From: Sabellastarte sp. h YS-2021
Lineage: Eukaryota; Annelida; Polychaeta; Sabellida; Sabellidae
NCBI GenBank assembly: GCA_964017235.1
Contig: OZ024934.1
Coordinates: forward strand, 60,275,365-60,339,364
DNA length: 64,000 nt
Direction of reading: 5' to 3'
The notes under the pieces were generated by a model. It ran no database searches. It was given only the letters and a program-made list of their open reading frames with translations, and was not told the origin of the DNA. Shown here piece by piece: positions 46,279-56,103 of the stretch; position 1 is the stretch's first letter; the number at the start of each line of letters is the position of its first letter. The position numbers and the translations under genes were made by a program.

Positions 46279-46586
46279 AAACAGTATGTCTCTGGGTCTT
46301 GTAGTTTAGGAGGAGAAGTTGTTCACGTGGACGCGTTCGCTTATGCGGACGCGGACGCCCATGCTGCAGAGTGACGACATAATGTCAGCTGACATAAAAA
46401 TTCCCCAGGCTCGATCTTTATGGCCCTCAATTAAAGCTTAAACATTAACTTAAGTTTTGATTTCTGGCATATGTAAGAACAACTGTGTTCCTTTGTGAAA
46501 TTTAAGGTGCATGGACAGGATGCTGAAGTGATGGTCACACTGTTAGAGTTATGACTCTTAGAGTTTGATGAGGGTTATTAACATAC

Positions 46587-46704
46587 CATGTAAAGGCACT
46601 TTTTGTATATCCGGTACTTGAAGTGATGCAGTCGGTGGTACTGACGCAGACATTTGGTCGCTGTCTTGCCTATGTGGAATTCCTACAACACAGAAAGTCA
46701 CCCA
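46587..46704 (-). CDS. Gene B, internal exon (118 bp)
   Basis: Minus strand: acceptor AGTTTTTTTCAG before 46,704, phase 0. The peptide starts WVTFCVVGIPHRQDSD and continues with a Ser/Pro/Thr stretch to QKVPLH. The donor is CATG|GTATGT (GT at 46,586-46,585), leaving one base, phase 1. A second AG inside (GTTGTAG, giving a start at 46,682) would make a 96-bp variant, but that start does not fit the phase-0 donor at 47,776. Upstream and downstream partners fit the chosen boundaries exactly. Confidence 0.55.
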
Positions 46705-46920
46705 CTGAAAAAAACTGCTGCAAGTCCTTGCAATCCTCAAGTCAAAGTACACAAAAACCTTACAATCCCTCAGATTTTACATAGATTCAACATAAACTTT
46801 ATGAACTTTTTATTATTCTAAAATATCAGCTCCCTCACAATGTCTTAAATTTTCATGCAGAAATGAAATACACAATCATCTCACTAGTCCCTGTTCCTTG
46901 TTACATATGATATAGGATTA

Positions 46921-47151
46921 TTTGTTTATTTTGGGGTTTTACGTCGCTTTCAACACTGTACAGGTCATATCACGACGGGTAGTTGGAAGGGCAGAGGAAA
47001 CCAGTACATATAGTTCGCTAGGGTTCTGTACTGTAAACTGCCAACCAACGGCAAGCAACTACCAGCTTTCCCACTTACAGCCATGACGGGGATCGAACCC
47101 CGGCCGCAGAGGTGGGAGGCGAGAGTGTTACCACTCCGCCACCGTGGCCCC
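46921..47151 (-). mobile_element. tRNA-derived SINE, copy 2
   Basis: Minus-strand copy of the 7,210 SINE in better condition. The tRNA-like head has GGTGGCGGAGTGGTAACAC (A box) and GGGGTTCGATCCCCG (B box). The body has CGTCGTGATATGACCTGTAC. The tail ends GACGTAAAACCCCAAAATAA. The target duplication is ATATGATATAGGA at 46,905-46,917 and 47,152-47,164. Located in the 1.1-kb intron of gene B. Confidence 0.9.
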
Positions 47152-47158
47152 ATATGAT

Positions 47159-47269
47159 ATAGGAATAACACCCTCCAAACCATGGTATATGCAGAGTTTT
47201 ACCATGGTTTATTGCTCAAACCATGGTAAAATTCTGCATATACCATGGTTTGGAGGGCGTTATTCCTAT
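47159..47269. repeat. 111-bp near-perfect palindrome
   Basis: Two 52-base arms (47,159-47,210 and 47,218-47,269) around a 7-base spacer ATTGCTC differ at only two positions, both transitions. Arms contain repeated ACCATGGT. Outer ends are ATAGGAATAAC/GTTATTCCTAT. A transcript of either strand would form one long stem. Its left edge overlaps the SINE target duplication, so the palindrome predates the SINE. Confidence 0.95.
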
Positions 47270-47670
47270 TCTAACATGACAAAACAATTAAAATACTTGT
47301 AATTTCCTTATATTTTGCAAAAAATCATGCCCATTTCACAAACGTTCAAAACTAATCAGGCTGTTCTACCAATTGTACATTGTGGCAATAGCATTTTCTC
47401 ACTAAATACGCCGAAAATAAAGAGTTTTTTTAAAAATTTTTTAGGTTCTATATATTTTCTTTTCATTATCAGAATTATATCAATTAAAAGTGCTTTTATG
47501 AATAATAATAATAAGTTCTGATCCTTAACTGTCAAAAACCGGAAGCATGTACTTGGTTGTTGTTACTTGCGATGGGATGACAATGGAACAGCCAACATGT
47601 ATATCGAGGTTTTATCATAGCTCTCGACCAATCAGAATCGCGGACACAGCCGTGTCATGTTAGGATACCC
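47268..47670. mobile_element. Possible MITE with 15-bp inverted ends
   Basis: TATTCTAACATGACA at about 47,267-47,281 faces GTGTCATGTTAGGATA at about 47,654-47,669: 15-bp inverted ends with one mismatch. A direct repeat TAGTCCCTGTTCCTTGT occurs outside on both sides (46,884-46,900 and 47,680-47,696), so the palindrome, SINE and this segment may all lie within one older insertion. Class unclear. Confidence 0.4.
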
Positions 47671-47775
47671 TATAAACTCATAGTCCCTGTTCCTTGTGTT
47701 AGACATGATATGGGTTTTCTTCAGTTCAACAAGGTATTTTAAGTGTAACCATGTAGTTATAGTCAACACACTTAC

Positions 47776-47895
47776 AACTGCCTTGTCCAAGATTAGATGA
47801 CCAGATGGTGCTTTGTCCAGTGAATCAAAATGGTAAGGTTCACCATACAGTCGCGCTGTCTTCACTGCCACCTCAGATGAAAATTTACCACTGGC
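47776..47895 (-). CDS. Gene B, internal exon (120 bp)
   Basis: Minus strand: acceptor GGTTTTTATTTTCAG before 47,895, donor GTT|GTAAGT (GT at 47,775-47,774). 40 codons, phase 0 at both ends. The peptide starts ASGKFSSEVAVKTARLYGE and ends PSGHLILDKAV. It looks like folded-domain sequence. Combined with the next exons it gives a C-terminal region of 136 residues (40 + 39 + 1 split-codon Glu + 56). Family not recognised; earlier exons are not found in the window. Confidence 0.6.
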
Positions 47896-48249
47896 CTGAA
47901 AATAAAAACCATGCTTAAAAGGACACCGCAAAACTGGGCAAAATAATGTAATCTTTTACAGAGTGTAGACACTAACAACAACAATAATAAGTGTAAATTT
48001 GTACATCTACAGAAACAAACTGTCCCAAATAAAAAAGAGGAAAAATATCAATATGAACGAGAAAGCTACATGTTGGTCTATTACAAAGGACCATTCGGGA
48101 CACTGAACACCTATTGTGGAATGTGGAAAGTGTTGCTATTAATAAATATACCCAAACTTGAACATTTTAATCTGTTAAATGTAGCTTTTATAATCTACAC
48201 GTTTATCATCTGAGATAGCAAGAAGGTTGTTTTTTAGGGTTAGATGTAT
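47896..48249. other. Upstream intron of gene B
   Basis: AT-rich; no exon or repeat recognised. Confidence 0.45.
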
Positions 48250-49535
48250 CAGGTTTGTGTCTTTCACAGGCTCAAGGGTGCTTTAGTGAGCTCATTTAGA
48301 ATAACAGAGAGGTTCCATTTGAGTAGATTTCTTGAACTCTTGAATTTATCCCTATGTAGGTTGGTGACCAACCTGTTGAGCTCACAGCTTCAAGAGACAT
48401 GAAAGGAGTCAAAATGGGCCGAAGGAGTCAACAAGAGCAGTTCTATAGCCATCAATGGTTAAGGGACATCTATTTAGGTCTGGAAACAGGTACATAAAAA
48501 GTTTTGTTTCACAGAAGGTGAGAAGTCCACTGAACTCTCTCGGCACCAATTTTCCAATAGGGTCCAATTTACTTGTAGATGGTCCTTGTTGTTGACTTTT
48601 GAGGGGTAGCAATTATTCCTGCCACTTCCACAGATAAGCCTTGATCTTGGAGCCGTTTGTTCCTAGAAGCTAGGCATGAAGTTTGAAGTACTGTGGATTG
48701 CTGTAAAATGCTTGGTTGCGAGACTGCTAGGATCTGTTTGAACACTTAAGGGTGATCATTCTGTTGATTGGATCGGAGTTGACCTGGAGTCAGCCATCAC
48801 ATTTAGGCACCCTGGAATGTGCCTAGCAGGCAATGATAGCACCAAGTCATGATTCTCCAAACACATTTCCACTGAGTGGGTTCTTCCCTGTTTGTTTATA
48901 TAGGCTACCACTGTTGAATTGTCCGTGGGTATCAAAACTGATTTGGGCACAGAGTTCTGAAATGTCTCAGGAGAAAAAGACTGCATTTAGTTCTAGTATA
49001 TTATGTGTAGCCTTTATCCCCGTCTGACCAAAGACCTTTTACTGAGACTAAATGAGTACCCCAACATATGTTTGAGGCGTCGGTAAATATCTGAACTTTG
49101 TGGTCTTTGGGATGAAGGTCTTGAGGGTGATTTTGCCAATCCAGGTGAGCTGATAAGGTGTCCGACCACAGAAGGAGGTTGTCCAGTGACTGGGTAATTT
49201 TCAGTTCTCTTTGAGATACCACTGAAAAGGTCTCATATGAAGGTGACCCTATGGGGCCATTTTATGTTGATGCTAGCAACCCAATTGGCAACATCTAACA
49301 GTCAAAGCATACGTTTACTTTGTTTTGAGGATCAAGTTCTGTAGTTTTGCCATGTGTCTTGGGTTTTCCAAGGGCTGAATCTAGGCGGTATTCGTAGCCC
49401 ACAAAGGAGAACACCGGAGTCCATGTCACTCTGACTTTTGCCTGATTGATGATCCATCCCCTTGTTAGCTTCACAATGGTCTTTGTCAGTGTTCACATCT
49501 TGTACAAAATTGTTGAAAAAGTTATTGGCCACATT
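48250..49535 (-). pseudogene. Second DIRS element, RT/RNase H to recombinase remnants
   Basis: Minus strand, from 49,535: reverse-transcriptase end with FSFVGYEYRLDSALGKP (about 49,400), then RNase H with VQIFTDASNICWGTHL (49,080), TDNSTVVAYINKQGRTHS (48,900) and HIPGCLNVMAD (48,790). The start of the recombinase follows (LTIDGYRTALVDSFGP, 48,410-48,460). Frames change repeatedly. It is a different copy from 22-29 kb, with distinct residues. A gag-like end at 52,005-52,220 on the same strand is probably the same insertion split by later elements. Confidence 0.75.
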
Positions 49536-50695
49536 TTAAAACTTAAGATAACATCAGAGATGCTCGAACCCCACAGCCTGGTGAAACAGTTTTCAACACC
49601 ATGAGAAGTATATCTACGTATAGAAGTAGTGACACAATAAAATTTGGATACTTTCAGAGCAGTGTCAGTTATATAAAGCTCCAAATAATAAGTTTAAGTC
49701 AAGAAAATAACATCTAAGATAAAGAAAATGTATGTAAAGATAAAGTATTAAAACAAGAGAATTCAATCGCAAGATGACAACATTAATCAGTAAACTAAAA
49801 ATTATGAAGCTGTAAAATTTATTAATTGGAGAATAGCTGTCAATGGAAAAAGGACAATTGTGTAAAAGTGTACATAATAATCAGTTGCAGCAATCCCTAT
49901 AGCTTTGTCATAAGAGAAAGATGTCACAAATATGGCAGGTAAACACACTTCGGCAGAGCCAAAGGTAAAGGTTACACCATAATACACACCTACACTCCCT
50001 AACCCATGTCGCTTCCAACTGTCAACCTTCTACACCTTATGGAGTCCAAGAAATAGCCTAGAGAATATTTTAAAACTCATGGTCACTATGACAAGGACAA
50101 AGGTCAAATCAAGGTCACACAATTATGTTGCACACCTACACCCCCTGACCAATGTACCTACCAGGTATCAACTTCCTACACCTAATGGTTTCCGAGACAT
50201 AGCACGGACAAAACTTTATAGGTCAAGGTCACTATGGCAAGATCAGAGGTTAAATCAAAGGTCATACCACAACATTGCACACCTACACCCCCTAACCAAT
50301 TTCCCTACTAAGTATCAACTTCCTACGCCTTACGGTTTCTGAGATATAGCTCAGACAAGATTTTATGGGTCAAGGTCACTATGGCAAGGCCAAAGGTCAA
50401 ATCAACGTCACACCATGACGTTGCACACCTACGCTCTCTAACCAATGTCCCTACCAAGTATCAACTTCCTACACCTTATGGTTGCCCAGATATAGCCCAG
50501 ACATAATTTTCAAACTCAAGGTCACTACGGCGAGGTCAAAGGTCAAAATCAAGGTCAAACCATGATGCTGCACACCTAAACCAACTAACCAATGTCCTAC
50601 CCAAGTATCAACTTTCTTCACCTTACAGTTTCTGAGATACAGCCCAGACAAACTTTTTCCCGTCGCCCGCCTGCCCATCCTGACACCATGGGTGA
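49536..50695 (+). mobile_element. Non-autonomous element with 146-bp repeats
   Basis: The front (49,540-49,870) matches 38,940-39,280. The core is four units of 146-147 bp, with GGTCACTATGGCAAGG starts at 50,081, 50,227, 50,374 and 50,520. Each has CAAAGGTCAAATCAAGGTCA, TTGCACACCTACACC, AAGTATCAACTTCCTACACC and GAGATATAGC. It splits the second DIRS. Frames are shadows. Confidence 0.7.
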
Positions 50696-50836
50696 AAACA
50701 ATACTCTGACAGTCCTTAACTGTGTGGTAAAAATGAAGAAATTTAAAAATGAAATTCAAATTTTTTTTTTTTATTCAACATACTTTATAACTTTCAATAT
50801 ACCATTACTTGTAGGAAAAACTAGTGAGGTGTAAAA

Positions 50837-50950
50837 CTAGTAGATTTTTTCTTCAAAATCTTCAATGCCTATCTCCGAGTTAGAAGAGCCATAATCCGAC
50901 TCATCATCTGACTCAAAATCAGAGTAACAAGGGTCAGTGCTTGCTGCCAC
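50837..50950 (-). CDS. Candidate acidic C-terminal exon
   Basis: The minus-strand frame ends at TAG (50,837-50,839) and reads ...STDPCYSDFESDDESDYGSS... then ...IEDFEEKIY. A T-rich tract lies ~25 bp above possible AG acceptors (GTGGCAG). Strong Asp/Glu/Ser bias with intact codons suggests a real protein end, host or transposase, but no partner exon is found and family 4 starts only ~45 bp away. Confidence 0.25.
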   Translation of the reverse strand: MAASTDPCYSDFESDDESDYGSSNSEIGIEDFEEKIY

Positions 50951-50995
50951 ATTTTTAACATATTTCAAAGGAAAAAAGAAAAAAAGAATAAAAAA

Positions 50996-51537
50996 ACAAG
51001 AGGGTCAAAGATGCCCCAAAAGGCGGGTTGCGCAGGCAGCAATAAGGTTAGCGACTGCTGTAATTAAATTTAGAAACAAGGAAAGAAATGTTAGGTCACC
51101 CAGTTAAGGTAAATGTGTTAGACGTGCTAAGAAATACAAAACTAGTAATCTAGGTTACATAATTGTATCTATGCTATAAATGGACAAACGAACAAACAGA
51201 ATTACACCAATTTCAAAGCTAACTTAGCTATGATGGTGATCTATCTCCCTGTCAAGTTTGAATTCGATTGGATAAAGCATTTTCGAGTTAGAGTCCGGAA
51301 ACGGAAATGTTGATGGACAGACAAGCGGACAAAAAACGAACAAACAGAATTACACCAATTTCGAAAGGAACCTAGCTATGATGGTGATCTATCTCCCTGC
51401 CAAGTTTGAATTCGATTGGACAAAGAGTTTTCGTGTTAGTGTCCGGAAACAAATATTTTGATGGACAGACGGACAAACAGATGGACGTCGGGCACATCAA
51501 TCTAATAAGCGGGTTGGTTACATGCAACCCGCGTAAA
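50996..51537 (+). mobile_element. Family-4 small Helentron-like element, copy 2
   Basis: Starts ACAAGAGGGTCAAAGATGCC with motif GCGGGTTGC. The core is two repeats of the GAGTTAGAGTCCGGAAAC unit. It ends in a perfect hairpin GCGGGTTG-GTTACATG-CAACCCGC at 51,509-51,532. Close to copy 1 (45,749) but with an intact terminal hairpin. Confidence 0.8.
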
Positions 51538-51540
51538 AAC

Positions 51541-51903
51541 AAACAAGAAAAAAAGTTCATCAATGGCCTGGTAATTGGTCAAGCAGAACATTTTCCCTTT
51601 ATTTTTAGACCTGAACTAAGCAAATTCCTCTGTTGCTTCATCCAACAGTTTACCCAAGAACTTTATCAAAAACTTATCAGACAGGTGTTAAATTGTACTA
51701 ATGACATAGAAAATGCAGTGAAACAGCACCAAAATGGATCAAAACAACATATCAAAAAGATGGGAACCGAAGCTTCACACACAATTTTCTTTTCATGTTC
51801 TTTGTCAGAAAAGATTGGATACAAGAGGCCAACACTAGATCCTTTTGATGGTCTTTGTAACCGGAGAGGATCAGGGGTTGTCTGGCTAGAACTGGTTTGG
51901 TGA
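51541..51903 (+). CDS. Unrecognised open frame after family 4
   Basis: The plus frame stays open from inside family 4 to TGA at 51,903. The unique part reads FRPELSKFLCCFIQQFTQE and continues with a charged helical segment. TTTATTTTTAG before the segment and AGACAG|GTGTTA inside could be splice sites for a small exon. No family recognised; could be transposon-derived. Confidence 0.25.
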   Translation, partial: KQEKKFINGLVIGQAEHFPFIFRPELSKFLCCFIQQFTQELYQKLIRQVLNCTNDIENAVKQHQNGSKQHIKKMGTEASHTIFFSCSLSEKIGYKRPTLDPFDGLCNRRGSGVVWLELVW

Positions 51904-52004
51904 TGAGTGGAAGAATGTATACTAACTATTTTCTTCTAGCCATTCTCTCCTATAAAAAAAACTGAGGTGATCTTCTACTACAGGACCAACTGAAGTTTAA
52001 TAGT

Positions 52005-52220
52005 CATTGGTTAGAAGGGTTGTCATGCCCTCCGCCCTTGTGGTGTGGTCTAAACTGACCCCTGTTGCCTCTATTACTTGAACTACCCCTGTAAGAGGAG
52101 AATGATTGGTTGTTACTTGGGCTGGCACATCCACCATAGGGGGCATGAAAAGGCTGTTTTTGGTAACTCTTTTTGCCTATTTGAGGAGAAACCCTTCCCC
52201 TTGCTTCATCATTTGTGAAT
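52005..52220 (-). pseudogene. DIRS gag-like C-terminal fragment
   Basis: The minus frame reads KQPFHAPYGGCASPSNNQSF then SSYRGSSSNRGNRGQFRPHH, an Arg/Gly/Ser/Asn-rich end like an RNA-binding tail of DIRS first ORFs. Probably from the same element as 48,250-49,535. Confidence 0.45.
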
Positions 52221-52336
52221 AGAATAATGGAGAGGGAGGAGAAGGGATAGTTCCTAATGTCTAATCTCCCCCAAGAAATCAGGTTGGTCCCTATGGTACT
52301 ACGCCTGTCGAAATAAAATGTCTTTGGGTATGACCT

Positions 52337-53772
52337 ATGTCCTATGTTTCCCTACCCAGAAATTACCTGAAGAATTACCACCCTTTGTTTGGTCTTTGCT
52401 TCCAGTCAAAGTTAGTTGAGCAAGTTGTTGCTAAGCAATTAACATCACACATCAATAACAACAAATTGGACAATCCTCATCAGTCAACTTATAAGCCATG
52501 TCACTCCACTGAAACTGCTTTACTGTCAATAAAAATGAGATCCATCTCTCTTCAGCACATGGTTTGACACTATCGATCATAATATTTTTCCTGGTTACCT
52601 TAAATTCTGGTTTTGTCTTAGTGAATCGTTGTAAAGTGGTTTGTATCCCACATGAGTAATCGTTGCCAGGCCAACAAGATAGGTTTGACACTATCTGAAT
52701 TAAGCAAGCTCATCTACGGGGTTCCCCAAGGTTCTGTTCTGGGTCCATTGTTGTTTTCACTTTATACAACGCCACTTAGCAAAATCATCAGCCTCCATTC
52801 AGATATTAAATTCCACTTCTATGTGGATGGTACTCCGTTATACATCCATCTCTCCCATAAGAATGTTTCTGCTGCTCTCGCAAAGCTAAATGCCCGCCTT
52901 CAGGATATACAACGATTGACGGCTCTAAGTAAATTGAAGCTCTACCCTAAAAAAACTGAATTTATTGTTTTTGGTTCTAAGGTTCAATGTCAGAAAATTT
53001 TCTCTCACTTTCCTGTCAGTATTCTTGGAAGCCTTCTTCATCCGGTTGACTTTGTCAAAAACCTAGGTGTTTGGTTTGATGCAGAATTTTCCTTCTCTGA
53101 ACATGTCAAGAAGACTTGCAAAGTGTGCTTTGTCCAGATGTGTGACCTTCGTAGAATAAGACAGTATCTTACTCATGAAGTGGCAGTCCTTGCTGCAAAT
53201 GCCTTGGTTACTAGTCGTTTGGAATATTGTAACTCTCTGTTTAGAGGTTTGTCATGTCTCAATCAGCACAAATGGCAGAGTATTCAGTATGCTCCTGTTA
53301 CACCGATCCTAAAGCAACTCCACTGGTTGCCTGTTAAGTACCGCTGTATGTTCAAAACTGTAACATTGGTTTAAAAATTTTTACATAGTGGTTCTACTTC
53401 CTATTTTGAAATGTTCTTGTCTCTCAGCAGTTGTTCGTCAATACTTTACAGTTCCTCCATTCAACTCATCAGTCTTTTATTCAGTCAAACATTTTGGGCA
53501 TAGTTTTGCCTTGATGCTCCTAAGATCTGGAATGATCTCCCTAATGATGTGTGCTGCGAAACATCAGTCGCCTCCTTTAGGAAAACTCAAAACTTACCTG
53601 TTGGCAAAACCCTACCTGCCATAGCTTCCCCCTTCACCAATATGTCTCCTTGGTACGACCTGGCTATGTCATTGGATCAACGTTTCTTGCCTTGTTTTAT
53701 GTTCAGATGAACCTTAGTCTGTTATTGATGGAGATAAAATGCTATAAAAGTCCACATTCGATTAGATTAGAT
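52337..53772 (+). pseudogene. LINE (Jockey/CR1-like) reverse transcriptase, 3' part, inactive
   Basis: A first piece (52,370-52,520) carries SKLVEQVVAKQLTSHI and STYKPCHSTETALLSIK, typical of the RT palm entry. A second frame (52,652-53,374, 240 codons) has YGVPQGSVLGPLLFSLY, then FHFYVDGTPLYIH where the catalytic FADD/YADD box should be. The second Asp is lost, so it is catalytically dead. KNLGVWFDAEFSFSEHV and LEYCNSLFRGL follow. A short in-frame deletion before APVTPILKQLHWLPVKYRC and a frameshift precede the last piece (53,388-53,624). It ends with ATTAGATTAGATT near 53,765, a short tandem tail typical of such LINEs. The endonuclease half is missing. Confidence 0.8.
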
Positions 53773-53998
53773 TCTTCGACATGTGATCATTTTACGATAT
53801 ACTCTTGGCCTTCATCCTTTCTTTGAGACACTTTTTGGATAGAATTGCCGAGTATGTCTTGTGCAGTAGTGGTCTATTTCTACAGTTAAACTTAGAAAAT
53901 CAGTAATTTTTGTCAGATTTCAATAATATCATGTCACAAAATTGTTTATGCCTACTCTCTAAATTTGAAAGTAACCTAAAATGGGTTATTCAAAGCAA
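53773..53998. other. Spacer, no feature seen
   Basis: Low-copy AT-rich DNA. It ends TTCAAAGCAA, left flank of the next family-1 element. Confidence 0.5.
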
Positions 53999-54496
53999 AC
54001 TAGAGGATCGCTCGCAAAAAAAAAAAGATAATGTTTTTGCATAGCAAAAACAAAGCGTCCCGAAAAGGATATAAAGGTGAGTGCTAAAGTATTAAGAAAA
54101 TGCTTCGTTTCTAGCCTTATACTGTTGTGGCAACCAAAGTCAGCGCAGTCTGCTCTATCTAGCACGGTTTTCAAGATATAAGCATTTTTGTGTTTTGCAA
54201 AAAATTAAAAATGTCCGCTATATTTGGCGAGACAAAAATATTTTGAAAATTGGCATGGCTACTCTGCAGAGATACCCAGCAGGTCAAAACTTTTGTTGAG
54301 TTCACTCCATATAGCACGGTTTTCGAGATATAAGCATTTTTGTGTTTTGCAAAAACTTTGAAAATTCAAAATGGCCACCATTTTTGGGGAGACAAAAATT
54401 TTTGTCAAGACCACTGCCGCGGTGTGTATCTCCCGCCGAGAATTAAAGCAGAAGAAATAGCTTTTCCGAGATATTCACAATTTTTCATTTTCGTGT

Positions 54497-56103
54497 GTGA
54501 AAGCTCTCCCAAAAGTAGGTGAATGAGTTATTTGAGAAAAATTGGCTATCTGCAATACTTTTAGAGATAATTCGCATTTACTCATTTTGAGTAGGCGAGT
54601 AATTAGCTATGGGTCTGAAACTTCACCATGTGAAAGCTCTCCCACAAGTAGATGAATGAGTATTTGATAAACATTGGGTATCCGCAATACTTTACAGATA
54701 ATTAGCATTTACTCATTTTGAGTAGGTGAATAAATAGCTATGGGTCTGAAACTTCACAGAGTGAAAGCTCTGCCAAAAGTAGGTGAATGAGTTATTTGAG
54801 AAAAATTGGCTATCTGCAATACTTTTAAAGATAATTCGCATTTACTCATTTTGAGTAGGTGAGTAATTAGCTATGGGTCTGAAACTTCACAGAGTGAAAG
54901 CTCTCCCAAAAGTAGGTGAACGAGTTATTTGAGAAAAATTGGCTATCTGCAATACTTTTAAAGATAATTCGCATTTACTCATTTTGAGTAGGTGAGTAAT
55001 TAGCTATGGGTCTGAAACTTCACGGAGTGAAAGCTCTCCCAAAAGTAGGTGAATGAGTTATTTGAGAAAAATTGGCTATCTGCAATACTTTTAGAGATAA
55101 TTCGCATTTACTCATTTTGAGTAGGTGAGTAATTAGCTATGGGTCTGAAACTTCACCAAGTGAAAGCTCTCCCAAAAGTAGGTGAATGATTTATTTGAGA
55201 AAAATTGGCTTTCTGCAATACTTTTAGAGATAATTCGCATTTACTCATTTTGAGTAGGTGAGTAATTAGCTATGGGTCTGAAACTTCACAGAGTGAAAGC
55301 TCTGCCAAAAGTAGGTGAATGAGTTATTTGAGAAAAATTGGCTATCTGCAATACTTTTAGAGATAATTCGCATTTACTCATTTTGAGTAGGTAAATAATT
55401 AGCTATGGGTCTGAAACTTCACCAAGTGAAAGCTCTCCCAAAAGTAGGTGAATGATTTATTTGAGAAAAATTGGCTATCTGCAATACTTTTAGAGATAAT
55501 TCGCATTTACTCATTTTGAGTAGGTAAATAATTAGCTATGGGTCTGAAACTTCACCATGTGAAAGCTCTCCCAAAAGTAGGTGAATGAGTTATTTGAGAA
55601 AAATTGGCTATCTGCAATACTTTTAGAGATAATTCGCATTTACTCATTTTGAGTAGGTGAGTAATTAGCTATGGGTCTGAAACTTCACCATGTGAAAGCT
55701 CTCCCAAAAGTAGGTGAATGAGTTATTTGAGAAAAATTGGCTATCTGCAATACTTTTAAGAGATAATTCGCATTTACTCATTTTGAGTAGGTGAGTAATC
55801 ATCTACGGGTCTGAAACTTCACCATGTGAAAGCTCTCCCCAAAGTACATGAATGAGTTATTTGATAAAAATTGGGTATCCGCAATAGTTTTTGAGATAAT
55901 TAGCATTTACTCATTTTGAGTAGGTGAGTAATTAGCTACGGGTCTGAAACTTCACCAAGTGAAAGCTCTTCCAAAAGTAGGTGAATGAGTTATTTGAGAA
56001 AAATTGGCTATATGCAATACTTTTAGAGGTAATTCGCATTTACTCATTTTGAGTAGGTGAGCAATTAGCTATGGGTCTGAAACTTCACCAAGTGAAAGCT
56101 CTT
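54497..56103 (+). repeat. 133-bp satellite array (copy 4, ~12 units)
   Basis: Same monomer; junction to the 169-bp array is GTGAAAGCTCTTTGGGATAGC as in copy 3. Confidence 0.95.

Larger units (their letters stand above)
40088..46400 (+). mobile_element. Family-3 Helentron-like element, copy 4 (twice interrupted)
   Basis: Starts near CAAGCAATCAGTGCCCGTGAA with about four ~150-bp core units. It is cut at 40,684 by a family-1 element and resumes at 45,336 with ATTAAGAAAGATCC. Flanks AAAAAATA and ATTAAGAAAG rejoin to the phrase found intact in copy 3 (30,225-30,235). The 3' part is cut again by family 4 at 45,749 and ends at the perfect palindrome ATGTCAGCTGACAT near 46,383. It lies inside the gene B intron. 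A stretch of ~150 bp around 45,336-45,560 is internally duplicated. Confidence 0.75.

Noticed and set aside
47631-47931. Full 99-residue minus-strand frame as a single gene
   Set aside because: Only 47,776-47,895 has coding character, bounded by clear splice sites; the rest is intron.
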